Notes: a model not told the origin generated them from the sequence alone. A stretch of 64,000 nucleotides of DNA from Anaerolineales bacterium UBA6055 (GCA_002428985.1 DIYL01000009.1:62001-126000); one strand, 5' to 3'. Shown: positions 43,608-53,608, counted from the stretch's first letter. Numbers and translations are program-made.

Positions 43608-45644
43608 TTAGTTGCCAGATGAATTCACTTTAACAAATGACACATCATCGAATGTCATGACCTGCTCAAACTGATCTGGATGATTACTAATCAAGGTGTC
43701 AATAATTGATGCACGCTCATTTTTGTATAAGATGTAGCGAATATCGTAAGTCTCTATAATGCGCAGTTGCTCATCAGGTGTGACTGTGTCCTCAAAAAAG
43801 AGAAGGTTATCGTCAATTTGTTGTTGGCTTTGGTCAAGCGAGAGGCGAGAATATGCTTTCATGCGCAGGCTATGAAAGTGAGATAAGGTTTTGGTTTGAT
43901 AACTTAGCGATAGGACATGATTACGCAAAGCAGGATCCCCAATCACCATAACACGCTCATTATGTTGATCTTCGATATATGGGGCGACTTCAATAACATT
44001 TGCAAATTCGCTGACAACGCCCTCATAATCATAGGGCAGTGTGACATTATCAAGGATCGTAACCCGTGACACAATAAACCCGAGTCCGGCGAACCATATG
44101 ATAGCTGTAATTGAGACAATAATCGCTTTAGGTGGGGATATATTGAAGCGATGGTGATAGGGTTGTGACCAATGCCAGAATTGCTTGAGCACGAAGAACA
44201 CGATATAGCCATACGGTGTTAACCAGACAACGCGATTCATGTGCTGTATCGACACAAGATTGCCATATATCCAAGCCGTATAGGGGATAAGTGCCATGCC
44301 CACTGTGACGGCAAAAGCTAACATCAAACGATGTTCAGGGGTGCGTAATCGCCCTAGAATAGAAAAACCAAATGCCAGTACGACAGCTATATAAGTCACG
44401 TTGCCGACCAGTGCTGGGCTTAATGCATATCGTCCATTTTCATCAACTGTGACGTAAGTAATACCAGCGATGACTTCTTCACCATAATCATAAATATCAC
44501 TTGTGTCTGTTGTAAGGCGTACAAAAATAACCGGACTAAACACAAGGCATAAAAGCATTCCAGCGATAATTGCGCGTACTCTCGACCCGCTGTTAAACAA
44601 GAATTCTAAACCAAGCCAACCCGCTAATGTCACCATCACAAAGCCCATAATCATGGGATGGGTGAAGATCACACTCCAGACGAGCAACACCACAAGGAGA
44701 TATTGATACGTATTGCGGTCTTGCCATGCGCGATAAAACGTCGAAATCAATATGGGTGCGAGGATAAAACTCGCGACAGTTTTGTCGTAAAAGAGCCGAT
44801 TCAAGAGTTTGGAGCGGGAAAAGTCCATATCATCAAGCAAAAATATATACAGAACAATCTGTAGCAATACAATCAGGGTCGCTGTGTTATGCGAGCAACC
44901 AAGATTCCTACAGAAAATATAAATTGCAGACAGCATAAAAATCATCAATAAGCTATTGATGAAAAATTGTGCTTGTAGAATATGGATGCCGGATATATCT
45001 ACAACCATTGCTTGCGCCAACATCCAATATGAAAATGCTAGTCGATCTGTTAGTGGATTACCCGTATCGTAGTAATTTTCTTCCCAATCCATCGGGGTCG
45101 ACCGTAAAAAATTAGTCACCTCAACATTATATGTCCCAGAATCACCTTCTGTTGCGGTTGTATAAATGCCGATGTACATCAGGAAAAATGCGAGGCCGAC
45201 TAACCCCAGCAAGTTAATCGCGGAAAATCCTGATAACTTAGGGAGCTTCGGTTTAGGAATTGCTTTGATTTTGAGAGCAATAGCAACTAACCCAATACAG
45301 GTCAAGACCTGCCATATGACACTGACTTCGCGCATTGTCCAACCCAACGTACGCATGAGTAAACCAATGACACCGATGAATACCAGCGATAAGGCGAACC
45401 CATAACCGAGATAATGGAATACATTTGACGGCGGACGTGGAGATAAATATGCGGTAAGGCTTATACCGGGGATGGTAATGATAATCATAGCAATCGCCAC
45501 ACGCATCATCATAGGAATAAATTGTAACGTAGCAACAGTCTGGATACTAAAGAGGGCGACACCACATAGTATGAACCCAACAAGGAGTTTTATGTTCAAT
45601 TTCACAAATACTGTTCCATATACCATAGCCCGTAAAAACGGCAC
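43608..45644 (-). CDS. Large polytopic membrane protein (glycosyltransferase-like)
   Basis: Up to 678 residues; the exact start is unclear because no strong ribosome site is seen among the early starts. There are about 15 hydrophobic helices over residues 10-520, with an extracytoplasmic loop TEGDSGTYNVEVTNFLRSTPMDWEENYYDTGNPLTDRLAFSYWML in the place where GT-C glycosyltransferases carry their catalytic acidic residues. The last 150 residues form a soluble domain with YDIRYILYKNERAS, typical of GT-C-like membrane proteins. It may transfer sugars from lipid carriers to a wall polymer or lipid; inference from fold pattern only. Confidence 0.7.
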   Translation of the reverse strand: MPFLRAMVYGTVFVKLNIKLLVGFILCGVALFSIQTVATLQFIPMMMRVAIAMIIITIPGISLTAYLSPRPPSNVFHYLGYGFALSLVFIGVIGLLMRTLGWTMREVSVIWQVLTCIGLVAIALKIKAIPKPKLPKLSGFSAINLLGLVGLAFFLMYIGIYTTATEGDSGTYNVEVTNFLRSTPMDWEENYYDTGNPLTDRLAFSYWMLAQAMVVDISGIHILQAQFFINSLLMIFMLSAIYIFCRNLGCSHNTATLIVLLQIVLYIFLLDDMDFSRSKLLNRLFYDKTVASFILAPILISTFYRAWQDRNTYQYLLVVLLVWSVIFTHPMIMGFVMVTLAGWLGLEFLFNSGSRVRAIIAGMLLCLVFSPVIFVRLTTDTSDIYDYGEEVIAGITYVTVDENGRYALSPALVGNVTYIAVVLAFGFSILGRLRTPEHRLMLAFAVTVGMALIPYTAWIYGNLVSIQHMNRVVWLTPYGYIVFFVLKQFWHWSQPYHHRFNISPPKAIIVSITAIIWFAGLGFIVSRVTILDNVTLPYDYEGVVSEFANVIEVAPYIEDQHNERVMVIGDPALRNHVLSLSYQTKTLSHFHSLRMKAYSRLSLDQSQQQIDDNLLFFEDTVTPDEQLRIIETYDIRYILYKNERASIIDTLISNHPDQFEQVMTFDDVSFVKVNSSGN

Positions 45645-45706
45645 TACTATACATGTTCAAAAACTAATTGACAACTATATGTGTCGAGTTGTGATCGGAG
45701 TGAATC

Positions 45707-46087
45707 TTAGCTAATATTGTACTGCTTTAATTTGTCAAATAACGCCTCGAGTTTATTCAACGTAATGGGTTTTTGCAGGAAGTCGGTGAACAATTTACTA
45801 TCGAGTTGTTCTTGGATTGTATGTGCATCTGCCGCAGAAATCGCAATGATTGGGGTTTGTTGGAAATGCGGTAGTGACCGCAAGATATTGACAACTTGCA
45901 CACCATCGTAGGTGGTTTTTGGCATGAGCAAATCCAATAGAATTACATCTGGGTTAATTTGCTGTGCTATCTCAACACCTTCGTCGCCCCGTTGTACTAT
46001 ATGCACATCATGCTCAAAGCGGTTGAGCATCATTTGCAAGAGGCGTAGATTTTGTGCATCATCATCTATGATTAAAACTGTCGACAT
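45707..46087 (-). CDS. Stand-alone receiver domain with intact active site
   Basis: A 126-residue receiver domain: Asp triad in VLIIDDDAQ, phosphoacceptor Asp52 in VILLDLLMPKT, Ser in PIIAISAAD and Lys in FLQKPITL. All five canonical residues are present, unlike the lone receiver at 15119-15487. There is no output domain or adjacent kinase. Likely a phosphorelay shuttle or allosteric regulator. The two lone receivers share the DLLMP-x-x-x-x-x-G layout with a longer beta3-alpha3 loop, suggesting the same subfamily. Confidence 0.9.
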   Translation of the reverse strand: MSTVLIIDDDAQNLRLLQMMLNRFEHDVHIVQRGDEGVEIAQQINPDVILLDLLMPKTTYDGVQVVNILRSLPHFQQTPIIAISAADAHTIQEQLDSKLFTDFLQKPITLNKLEALFDKLKQYNIS

Positions 46088-46338
46088 TACATTTTCTGCT
46101 TTTCGATTAATTAGCTATTTTACATTTTACATGAAATTAAATAAATGTACGTTAGAAAAACTCGAGCATTTCAGATTCTAACATTGGAAAGTGATGAATA
46201 TGAAATTTGTAACGTGTGCTATCGGTTAGTTTATACACACATGACATCTCATTTTCTTATGCAACTCCACTATAAACTTAAAAGGCAATCTGATACGATT
46301 AAGACATTCAAACTTTATTAAATAGAGATGAGGTAGCG

Positions 46339-48162
46339 ATGACCGACGCAGTAAACGAACGTCCTACAGGTGCAGAAGAAGTAGTCTGGGATTTGTCTGT
46401 ATTGTATTCGGGTATGGATGACCCAAAGATTGATGACGACATCGAAAAACTACGTGCATTGGTAGATGATTTTCAGAATCAATTTAGAGGCAAAGTTGCC
46501 GAGATGACTGCCGATGATTTTGTGACCGCTCACGAGATGACTGAACAAATTTATGATCTGCGTGGACGCTTAGGATCATTTGCGCAATTGAATTTTTCGA
46601 CAGATACATCAAATACTGATTTCCAACAGTTTATCGCACGCATACAAGACGTCGGCTCACAACTGAGCCAGAAGATGGTCTTCTTTGATCTCGAATGGAA
46701 TCAGCTTGATGATGATAAAGCGCAAGCGATTATGGATGATCCGAAGCTTGCAAAATATCGCTATCATATGGAAGCTGACCGCCGTTATAAGCCATACAAC
46801 CTCAGTGAACCTGAAGAGAAAATTCTGATTGATAAAAGTGTCACCAGTGGCGGCGCATGGACACGGTTCTTTACGCAGTTAATGAGTTCGTTTACGTTCG
46901 AATGGATGGACGAAACCGTTAACATGACCTTTATCCTCAACAAACTACGTGATGGTGACCGTGATGTGCGCGAGATGGCATGGCGTAAGTTGACGGATAA
47001 GCTCGAAGAAAAGTCGATGGAGCTAACATTTATCTTCAATACCTTAGCACTCGATAAAGCCAATAATGACAAACGCCGTGGCTATGAAACATGGGTGTCA
47101 TCGCGTAACCTGAGCAATAAAGCATCCGATGCTGTTGTTGATGCATTGGTAACGACTGTCACAGGTAATTACAATATCGTCGAGCGTCAGTATAAGCTGA
47201 AAAAAGCTTTGCTCGGTTACGACGAACTCTTTGATTATGATCGGTATGCGCCGTTGAACCTCAAAGAAAGTGAAGCCTTCTATTCATGGGATGAAGCCAA
47301 AGCCATCGTGCTAAAAGCTTTTGAGAACTTTAGCGATGAGATGAAAGATGCCGGACAGGCGTTCTTCGATAACAATTGGATTCATGCACCCGTGTTACCG
47401 ACGAAGCGTGGTGGCGCGTATGCCAGCCCGACAGTTGCATCAGCAAACCCCTATGTCTTCCTCAATTATTTGGGTGACACACGCAATATCACAACATTAG
47501 CGCATGAACTCGGTCATGGTATTCATATGTACCTATCAGGCAAAAAGCACGGCTTATGGGGATTGTACACACCACTGACGACCGCTGAAATGGCATCAAC
47601 ATTTGCAGAAATGCTTGTCTTCCAAGATTTGATGGCAGCCGAGGATGATAAAGAAGTACAACTGTCGATGCTCGTCGAGAAAATTGAAGATACCTTTGCG
47701 ACTGTCTTCCGCCAAATATCAATGAACCGTTTCGAAGATAAGATGCATACCGCCCGCCGTAGCGAAGGTGAATTAACAACCGAACGCTTTAACGAGTTGT
47801 GGTTAGAGACCCAGCGTGATATGTTTGGTGATAGCGTTACCATGACTGATGAGTATGGGTATTGGTGGAGCTATGTCCCCCACTTCTTGCATACTCCCGG
47901 TTATGTTTATGCTTATGCATTTGGTGAATTGTTGGTGCTGGCGCTCTACAAGATTTATCAAGAAGAAGGCGATAGCTTTGTGCCGAAGTATATTAACTTA
48001 CTGGCAGATGGTGACTCGAACTATCCAGACAAACTCCTTGCCGAAGTCGGTGTCGATATTAACGATCCAAACTTCTGGCAAAAGGGTGTTGATGTAGTCG
48101 CAGAAATGGTCGAACAAGCCGAGACACTCGCGAAAGAACTCTATCCCGAAAAATTCAACTAA
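46339..48162 (+). CDS. pepF: Oligoendopeptidase F, M3 family
   Basis: A 607-residue zinc metallopeptidase. The zinc motif HELGHGIHMYLSG (HExxH near residue 388) is followed by TTAEMASTFAEML, whose Glu is the third ligand. The N-terminal helical part, VVWDLSVLYSGMDDPKIDDDI, is the PepF opening. Length is standard for the family (about 600). It degrades short peptides in the cytoplasm. GATGAGGTAGCG upstream offers a Shine-Dalgarno. It is a single gene; a decayed palindrome pair follows it. The family call is sound; PepF versus other M3B members is a naming choice. Confidence 0.93.
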   Translation: MTDAVNERPTGAEEVVWDLSVLYSGMDDPKIDDDIEKLRALVDDFQNQFRGKVAEMTADDFVTAHEMTEQIYDLRGRLGSFAQLNFSTDTSNTDFQQFIARIQDVGSQLSQKMVFFDLEWNQLDDDKAQAIMDDPKLAKYRYHMEADRRYKPYNLSEPEEKILIDKSVTSGGAWTRFFTQLMSSFTFEWMDETVNMTFILNKLRDGDRDVREMAWRKLTDKLEEKSMELTFIFNTLALDKANNDKRRGYETWVSSRNLSNKASDAVVDALVTTVTGNYNIVERQYKLKKALLGYDELFDYDRYAPLNLKESEAFYSWDEAKAIVLKAFENFSDEMKDAGQAFFDNNWIHAPVLPTKRGGAYASPTVASANPYVFLNYLGDTRNITTLAHELGHGIHMYLSGKKHGLWGLYTPLTTAEMASTFAEMLVFQDLMAAEDDKEVQLSMLVEKIEDTFATVFRQISMNRFEDKMHTARRSEGELTTERFNELWLETQRDMFGDSVTMTDEYGYWWSYVPHFLHTPGYVYAYAFGELLVLALYKIYQEEGDSFVPKYINLLADGDSNYPDKLLAEVGVDINDPNFWQKGVDVVAEMVEQAETLAKELYPEKFN

Positions 48163-48207
48163 GATACCATCGGTAGTGTATCTATGTCGGTGTAAATACG
48201 ACATTGC

Positions 48208-48275
48208 GTGGGGTCGGTATGGATGTGTCGACCCTACGAAAAATTGGGCGGGAGCACACGCGGGTGCTCCTCTAC
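48208..48275. repeat. Two adjacent imperfect palindromes, GTAGGG family
   Basis: GTGGGGTCG...CGACCCTAC (48208-48235) and GGGAGCACACG / CGGGTGCTCC (48250-48270, ending CTCTAC) are inverted repeats 15 bp apart, arranged like a REP pair. They lie after pepF and before the isomerase gene; the rest of this 180-bp gap shows nothing further. Confidence 0.6.
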
Positions 48276-48344
48276 GATATAAACATGGATTAGATGAAAC
48301 CCAAAAATAAGCAACCATAGATTATTTAAAAGAAAGGTCATTTT

Positions 48345-49199
48345 ATGTTTAAAAATTTGAACGCAGGGGCTATTGGTATTAAAGATTTGTCCTTAGCGGA
48401 AACCATCAAACTCGCGCAAGCAACGGGCTATAGCGGGATCGATTTTGATATTCAGGAAGCGACGACCCTCGCTAATGAAAACGGAATTGATAACGTCAAA
48501 GCATTATTCGCAGATGCTGATATAAAAGCGGGGGCATGGGGACCGCCTGTCGATTGGCGTGGTGATGGCTGGGCGGATGATCTTAAAGCACTGCCAGAAT
48601 ATGCTGAAGTCGCCAAAGAACTCGGCGCAACCCGTTGTGCGACATGGTGTCCACCCTCATCAGCCGATGTGCCATTTGATGATAACTTTAAATTCCATGT
48701 TGAACGGTATGGAGGCATTGCCGAAACACTCAAGCCTTACGGTATCCGCTTTGGCATCGAGTTTATTGGACCCCAGCATATGCGCCCCGATGACCAGCAT
48801 ACATTCATCTATACGATGGAAGGCATGTTGGAACTGTGTGAAGCGATTGGCACAGGCAATGTCGGCTTATTGTTGGATGCGTATCATCTGTATACATCGG
48901 GCGGTAAAATTGACGACCTCGATAAAGTCACGAATGCGAATATTGTGAACGTTCACATCAATGATGCTGTCGATGGATTGACTATGGCTGAACATCAAGA
49001 CCTTGACCGTCGTCTGCCGATGGAAACCGGTGTGATCCCGCTGGAAGGCTTTATGAAGAAGCTGATTGCGATTGGCTATGATGGTCCGGTGACCGTCGAA
49101 CCATTTAGCAAGCGTGTCAACAGCATCGACGATTCAACCGAAGCCGCGACCCTCGTCATGACCTATATTGACAGAGTTTGGGATGCCGCCGGATTATAA
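48345..49199 (+). CDS. Sugar phosphate isomerase/epimerase-like TIM barrel (AP_endonuc_2)
   Basis: A 284-residue xylose-isomerase-like TIM barrel. Metal ligands visible are Glu in IRFGIEFIGPQHM, Asp and His in GLLLDAYHLYTSGG, the INDAV His-rich strand NIVNVHINDAVDG, and Glu in YDGPVTVEPFSKR. This is the pattern of the IolE/IolH and hydroxypyruvate-isomerase-like family, binding one divalent metal. It should isomerise or epimerise a sugar or inositol derivative. A strong AAAGAAAGG site precedes the ATG. It has no sugar operon partners here, so substrate is unknown. Confidence 0.88.
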   Translation: MFKNLNAGAIGIKDLSLAETIKLAQATGYSGIDFDIQEATTLANENGIDNVKALFADADIKAGAWGPPVDWRGDGWADDLKALPEYAEVAKELGATRCATWCPPSSADVPFDDNFKFHVERYGGIAETLKPYGIRFGIEFIGPQHMRPDDQHTFIYTMEGMLELCEAIGTGNVGLLLDAYHLYTSGGKIDDLDKVTNANIVNVHINDAVDGLTMAEHQDLDRRLPMETGVIPLEGFMKKLIAIGYDGPVTVEPFSKRVNSIDDSTEAATLVMTYIDRVWDAAGL

Positions 49200-49219
49200 A
49201 CGACTGTGCATTTGTTTTC

Positions 49220-49320
49220 ATGCCCTCATTCCCCTAACGCTAAGGTAAAAAGGGGAACTGACGGCCTTTAGCAAGCTTTTAAAGTCCCTCTCCATTTGGG
49301 AGAGGGATTTAGGGTGAGGA
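49220..49320. repeat. About 100-bp intergenic repeat-like element with inverted ends
   Basis: The left end CCCTCATTCCCCTAA is a rough inverted match of the right end TTAGGGTGAGG. Inside is a strong hairpin, CCCTCTCC and GGAGAGGG (49286-49293 and 49299-49306). This resembles the small palindromic elements (MITE-like) scattered in many bacterial genomes. It lies next to the TIR-TPR pair. Confidence 0.5.
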
Positions 49321-49329
49321 CATTATTAC

Positions 49330-50430
49330 CTACTGCATCCTACGCTTGTTATCCTCAATCCAGCCACGCACCTCATCGCGTCGTGAGCCACCCAAATCAA
49401 GATATTGTTGATAGTCTCTGTTAGCTTGCTGATAATCTTTTTTGTCTTCCTCATAAACAATCCCTCTATTGAGATAGGCGTTAGCATAATCTGACTTCAG
49501 ACGAATGGCTTCATTATAATCAGTAATTGCTTGGTCAGTCTTTCCTGTTTTTCTATCTGCAATCCCACGATTATTATATGCCTCGGGGAAATCTGATTTC
49601 AGGCGGATCGCTTCATTGAAGTCGACAACAGCCCGATTATAATCTCCAATATCGATATAAGCCTTTCCACGATCGTTATATGCTATTGCATCATCTGGTT
49701 CAAGGCGGATGGCTTCATTGTAGTTAGCAATAGCTTGGCTATAATCTCTTTTATTGTCAAACGCAACCCCACGATTATTATACGCCTCAGCATAATCGGG
49801 TTTCAGACGGATCGCTTCGCTATAATCGCTGATTTTCCCATCATAATCATCGTCCGCGCGTCTATTGCCTCGCTCATAATATTCCTCGGCAGTCATTTGG
49901 TTGTGGGTCGGTTGTGGTTCCGATTTTGCGTGTTGGATAGCTTGCTGCACAGCAGGTTGGTTTTGTGTCGGTGCAGGATGTAGTACCGCATCGATTGGGA
50001 TATTCAGATAATCGTTGGATAGTCGATCCATGGCTGCATCAAAATAATCGATGGGTACACGCAAGGCGTTGTAATTCTTGAGGCGTTGCAATTCGCCATC
50101 AAGATATTTGTCCATATCTTTAAAGTCAAAACCTTCGAATGTCAGTGGGATGATATTACGCTGATGCTGGAGGGCGTGCTCAATTTCGCGTCGTACCCAA
50201 TCACCTGGTTCTTTACAGCGTTCGAGTGCACTCGGTGTGAGCACAATCAAAAAGTGCCCACGCGCCTCAATTTCGCTCAAGATAATCTGCTCAAAATCAC
50301 CCGCTTTGATGCTGTTGTAATCAAAGAAGACATCATATCCGCGACTGGTCAAATCTTTGAAGATGGCGAGTGCGGTAAATTGGTTGGTACGCCGATAACT
50401 GATGAAGACTGTTTTCTCAATACGTGAAAT
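49330..50430 (-). CDS. TIR-TPR protein, copy 1, with its ATG start lost (ATT)
   Basis: Homologous over the TIR domain to the protein at 50548-51543, but where the other copy has ATG this one has ATT (50428-50430); the frame upstream of that ATT reaches a stop within four codons. Translation could start at ATT (rare but known), or at TTG 50352, which would delete the first beta-strand (VFISYRR) and inactivate the TIR fold. The rest is open: TIR with WVRREIEHAL (catalytic-type Glu), a linker, then five TPR units (AEAYNNRGVAFDNKRDYSQAIANYNEAIRLEPDD and relatives). The Shine-Dalgarno is also weaker. Either a decaying copy or an unusual start. Confidence 0.8.
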   Translation of the reverse strand: MSRIEKTVFISYRRTNQFTALAIFKDLTSRGYDVFFDYNSIKAGDFEQIILSEIEARGHFLIVLTPSALERCKEPGDWVRREIEHALQHQRNIIPLTFEGFDFKDMDKYLDGELQRLKNYNALRVPIDYFDAAMDRLSNDYLNIPIDAVLHPAPTQNQPAVQQAIQHAKSEPQPTHNQMTAEEYYERGNRRADDDYDGKISDYSEAIRLKPDYAEAYNNRGVAFDNKRDYSQAIANYNEAIRLEPDDAIAYNDRGKAYIDIGDYNRAVVDFNEAIRLKSDFPEAYNNRGIADRKTGKTDQAITDYNEAIRLKSDYANAYLNRGIVYEEDKKDYQQANRDYQQYLDLGGSRRDEVRGWIEDNKRRMQ

Positions 50431-50547
50431 GGATACACTCTATATGTTAGCAACTGAACGTCTTTATTATCCATGTGGCGCATCGATTGTCAACAAAAAC
50501 GACTCCTAAATAAGAAACAACCTACCAACTTATGAGGTGGTCTGCTC

Positions 50548-51543
50548 CTATATCTTGCGCTTATTAGCTTCTATCCAGCCACGCACTTCATCACGTCGCG
50601 AGCCACCTAAATCAATATATCGCTGATAATCGTGGTTCGCATTTTGATATTCGTTCTTGCCCTCTTCATATGCAATCCCACGATTGAGATAAGCGCTAAC
50701 ATGGTTTGCATTTAATCGTATAGCTTGGTTATAGTCAGCAAGCGCAAGGTTCGTATTCTTTTGCTTCCAATAGACATACCCACGATTGTTGTATGCATCT
50801 GCATCATCTGGTTCAAGGCGGATAGATTCACTAAAGTCAGCGATGGCAAGCGTATCGTCGCCTCGATCGTCATATATGTTCCCACGATTGAAATAAGCTC
50901 TGGCATAGTCGGGCTTCAAGCGGATAGCTTTACTATAATCGCTGATTTTCCCATCGTAATCGTCACTTGCCCGATTGACTCCTCTTTCGAAGTATTCCTC
51001 AGCAGTCATCTGATTTTGTGTCGGTTGCGGTTCAGATTTTGCGTGTTGGATGGCTTGCTGAACTGCGGGCTGGTTTTGTGTCGGGGCGGGATGTAAGACC
51101 GCATCAATTGGGATATTCAGATAATCGTTGGATAGTCGATCCATGGCTGCATCAAAATAATCGATGGGTACGCGCAAGGCGTTGTAATTCTTGAGGCGTT
51201 GTAACTCACCATCAAGATACTTGTCCATATCTTTGAAGTCGAAGCCTTCGAATGTCAGCGGGATGATATTGCGCTGGTGATTCAATGCATGTTCAATTTC
51301 GCGTCGTACCCAATCGCCGGGTTCTTTGCATCGTTCCAATGCACTCGGTGTGAGCACAAGCAAAAAGTGCCCGCGCGCCTCAATTTCGCGCAAGATAATC
51401 TGCTCAAAATCACCTGCTTTGATGCTGTTGTAGTCAAAGAAGACATCATACCCACGACTGGTCAAATCTTTGAAGATGGCGAGTGCCGTAAATTGGTTGG
51501 TACGCCGATAGCTGATGAAGACGGTTTTCTCAATTCGTGACAT
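50548..51543 (-). CDS. TIR-TPR protein, copy 2 (intact)
   Basis: A 331-residue protein. The TIR domain spans about residues 5-130: TVFISYRRTNQFTALAIF, a BB-loop region FDYNSIKAGDFEQII, and DWVRREIEHALNHQ with a Glu (about 82) placed like the catalytic Glu of NADase TIR domains. A Gln/Pro-rich linker follows, then four TPRs from about 185 (ARAYFNRGNIYDDRGDDTLAIADFSESIRL and so on). An AGGA lies seven bases before the ATG. It may act as an NAD-consuming effector or signalling scaffold with TPR-mediated activation. The paralog upstream in the array shares even the 5' flank, so the duplication included regulatory DNA. Confidence 0.9.
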   Translation of the reverse strand: MSRIEKTVFISYRRTNQFTALAIFKDLTSRGYDVFFDYNSIKAGDFEQIILREIEARGHFLLVLTPSALERCKEPGDWVRREIEHALNHQRNIIPLTFEGFDFKDMDKYLDGELQRLKNYNALRVPIDYFDAAMDRLSNDYLNIPIDAVLHPAPTQNQPAVQQAIQHAKSEPQPTQNQMTAEEYFERGVNRASDDYDGKISDYSKAIRLKPDYARAYFNRGNIYDDRGDDTLAIADFSESIRLEPDDADAYNNRGYVYWKQKNTNLALADYNQAIRLNANHVSAYLNRGIAYEEGKNEYQNANHDYQRYIDLGGSRRDEVRGWIEANKRKI

Positions 51544-51728
51544 GGATATATCCTAGGGTTTGGCAATTGAACGTCTTTATTATCCATGTGGTGCATCCCT
51601 TGTCAACAAAACTATCAACTGCGCTTTTGACTTTAATGCATCATAAGTATCAACATCCGCCCTTACGCCTATCTACGCATCGCCCTACAATATATCTATT
51701 CAGTCAGACAATCGGGGAGAAGCACAAC

Positions 51729-53279
51729 ATGGACGACTTGAAACGTGGCGGTATTGCAGTTATTGATTATGGCTCACAGTACACACAATTGATTGCACGA
51801 CGCATCCGCGAATTAGGCGTATATTCCGAAGTATTTGCACATGATGGCACGGCTGACCATATCAATCAGCATGATCCGGCGGGATATATTCTCTCTGGTG
51901 GACCGAATAGTGTTTATGAAAAAGGTGCACCGACACTCCCGCGTTTTATTCTAGACAGCGGTAAGCCCATATTCGGCATCTGTTATGGGATGCAATTGTT
52001 GACGCACTCGCTTGGTGGCGACGTTGCGGCATCAACTGAACGTGAATACGGGTCTGCGACAATTACGCATACACCCGATAGCCCGCTTTTGGATTCGCTT
52101 GAAAGTGAGTTACAGGTGTGGATGTCGCATGGTGATCGTATTGAACAACCACCGGACGGATTTATCCCCCTCGCTCAATCTGAAAATTCACCATATGCAG
52201 CCATCGGCGATATTGATAACAAACGCTATGGTGTACAGTTTCATCCCGAAGTCAGCCATACACCACAGGGCAGTGCGATTATCAGTAATTTCCTCTTCCG
52301 TGTATGCGATTGTGATAACAAATGGACGCCAACCGCCTTCATTGATGATTCAATCGCTCGCATTCGTGAGCAAGTCGGCGAGAAGCAGGTACTGCTTGCA
52401 TTAAGCGGTGGGGTTGATTCGGCAGTTGCTGGAACATTGATTCATCGCGCGATTGGTGAACAACTGACGTGTATCTTTGTGAATCACGGACTTCTGCGAA
52501 AAAATGAACCCGAAGATGTTGTGCGTGTCTTCCGTGACGAACAACATATGAATTTGATTGCCGTGAATTCGATTGAGACCTTCTTGACAGCATTGGATGG
52601 CGTGACCGAACCCGAACAAAAGCGTAAAATTATTGGCAAGTTGTTTATTGATGTGTTCAGCGAAGAAGCGCGTAAATTACAAGGAATTGACTTTCTAGCA
52701 CAGGGCACAATTTATCCCGATGTCATTGAGAGTGCGGCTAATAGTAAATCCGCGAAGACCATCAAATCGCATCATAATGTGGGCGGACTACCTGATGATT
52801 TGCAATTTGAACTAGTCGAACCCTTGCGTGATTTGTTCAAAGATGAGGTGCGGAAAATCGGTACGGCATTGGGTCTGCCTGATGCGATTGTATGGCGACA
52901 ACCGTTCCCCGGACCGGGTTTAGCAATCCGTTGTCTCGGCGATTTAACATGGGAGCGGCTAGAAACATTACGTGCTGCTGATCATATCTTTATCGAGGAA
53001 TTACGCGCGGGGGGCATGTTGCGCGATACAACTGCCCAGAGCTTCGCGGTGTTGTTACCTGTAAAAAGTGTCGGTGTGATGGGTGATAACCGTACTTATG
53101 AAGAAGTGCTCGCGTTACGTGCTGTGACTACTGACGACTTCATGACAGCTGACTGGGCGCGTCTGCCTTATGATTTGCTAGCGCGGGTGAGTACACGCAT
53201 CGTCAATGAAGTCTCGGGTATCAACCGCGTGACCTACGACATCACCAGCAAACCTCCCGGAACAATCGAGTGGGAGTAA
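51729..53279 (+). CDS. guaA: GMP synthase (glutamine-hydrolysing)
   Basis: A 516-residue enzyme; ATG 51729 gives the standard start with GGGGAG upstream. The class I glutamine amidotransferase domain has Cys85 in GICYGMQLL and the His-Glu pair in VQFHPEVSH. The ATP pyrophosphatase PP-loop ALSGGVDSAVAG is near residue 220, and the dimerisation domain ends in the usual IEWE. It makes GMP from XMP, ATP and glutamine. All catalytic elements are intact. Single gene, followed by a strong hairpin. Confidence 0.97.
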   Translation: MDDLKRGGIAVIDYGSQYTQLIARRIRELGVYSEVFAHDGTADHINQHDPAGYILSGGPNSVYEKGAPTLPRFILDSGKPIFGICYGMQLLTHSLGGDVAASTEREYGSATITHTPDSPLLDSLESELQVWMSHGDRIEQPPDGFIPLAQSENSPYAAIGDIDNKRYGVQFHPEVSHTPQGSAIISNFLFRVCDCDNKWTPTAFIDDSIARIREQVGEKQVLLALSGGVDSAVAGTLIHRAIGEQLTCIFVNHGLLRKNEPEDVVRVFRDEQHMNLIAVNSIETFLTALDGVTEPEQKRKIIGKLFIDVFSEEARKLQGIDFLAQGTIYPDVIESAANSKSAKTIKSHHNVGGLPDDLQFELVEPLRDLFKDEVRKIGTALGLPDAIVWRQPFPGPGLAIRCLGDLTWERLETLRAADHIFIEELRAGGMLRDTTAQSFAVLLPVKSVGVMGDNRTYEEVLALRAVTTDDFMTADWARLPYDLLARVSTRIVNEVSGINRVTYDITSKPPGTIEWE

Positions 53280-53372
53280 AGTTTAAATCACTTCATCGCG
53301 ATAAACTAAATATATCCCGAACATAACAACTATTTGCCTACCACCAGCGATTCAAAAGTGGCTGGCTACTAA

Positions 53373-53414
53373 AAATCTGCTAAAGAAACCCCTGTCAACC
53401 TCTTTAGCAGGTTT
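53373..53414 (+). terminator. Hairpin downstream of guaA
   Basis: AAATCTGCTAAAGA and TCTTTAGCAGGTTT form a 14-bp stem (one G-T pair) with a 14-base loop, 94 bp after guaA. A T-rich stretch is not obvious, so it is a probable but unproven terminator. The remaining gap to the HtrA start (53415-53608) has only a short inverted repeat, ACCCTA/TAGGGT, at 53505-53526. Confidence 0.6.
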
Positions 53415-53608
53415 ACCCATCTGGTAGCCTATCGGTTTTCAACCATAGGCGATTCCGTGAAACGTAAATTATTGAGATATACAAACACGGTTGCTTCATA
53501 TCGCACCCTACCCATTTGGATAGGGTCATCCTCACCATTGGTTGAATGTGGTCTGCCCCTGAAACATGGCACAATAAGGTCATGAAAAATAAAAAGGAGA
53601 ACACAACA

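Noticed and set aside
51537..51728. N-terminal extension of GuaA
   Set aside because: The extra 64 codons are not part of the GuaA family; ATG 51729 gives the normal start with a ribosome site.
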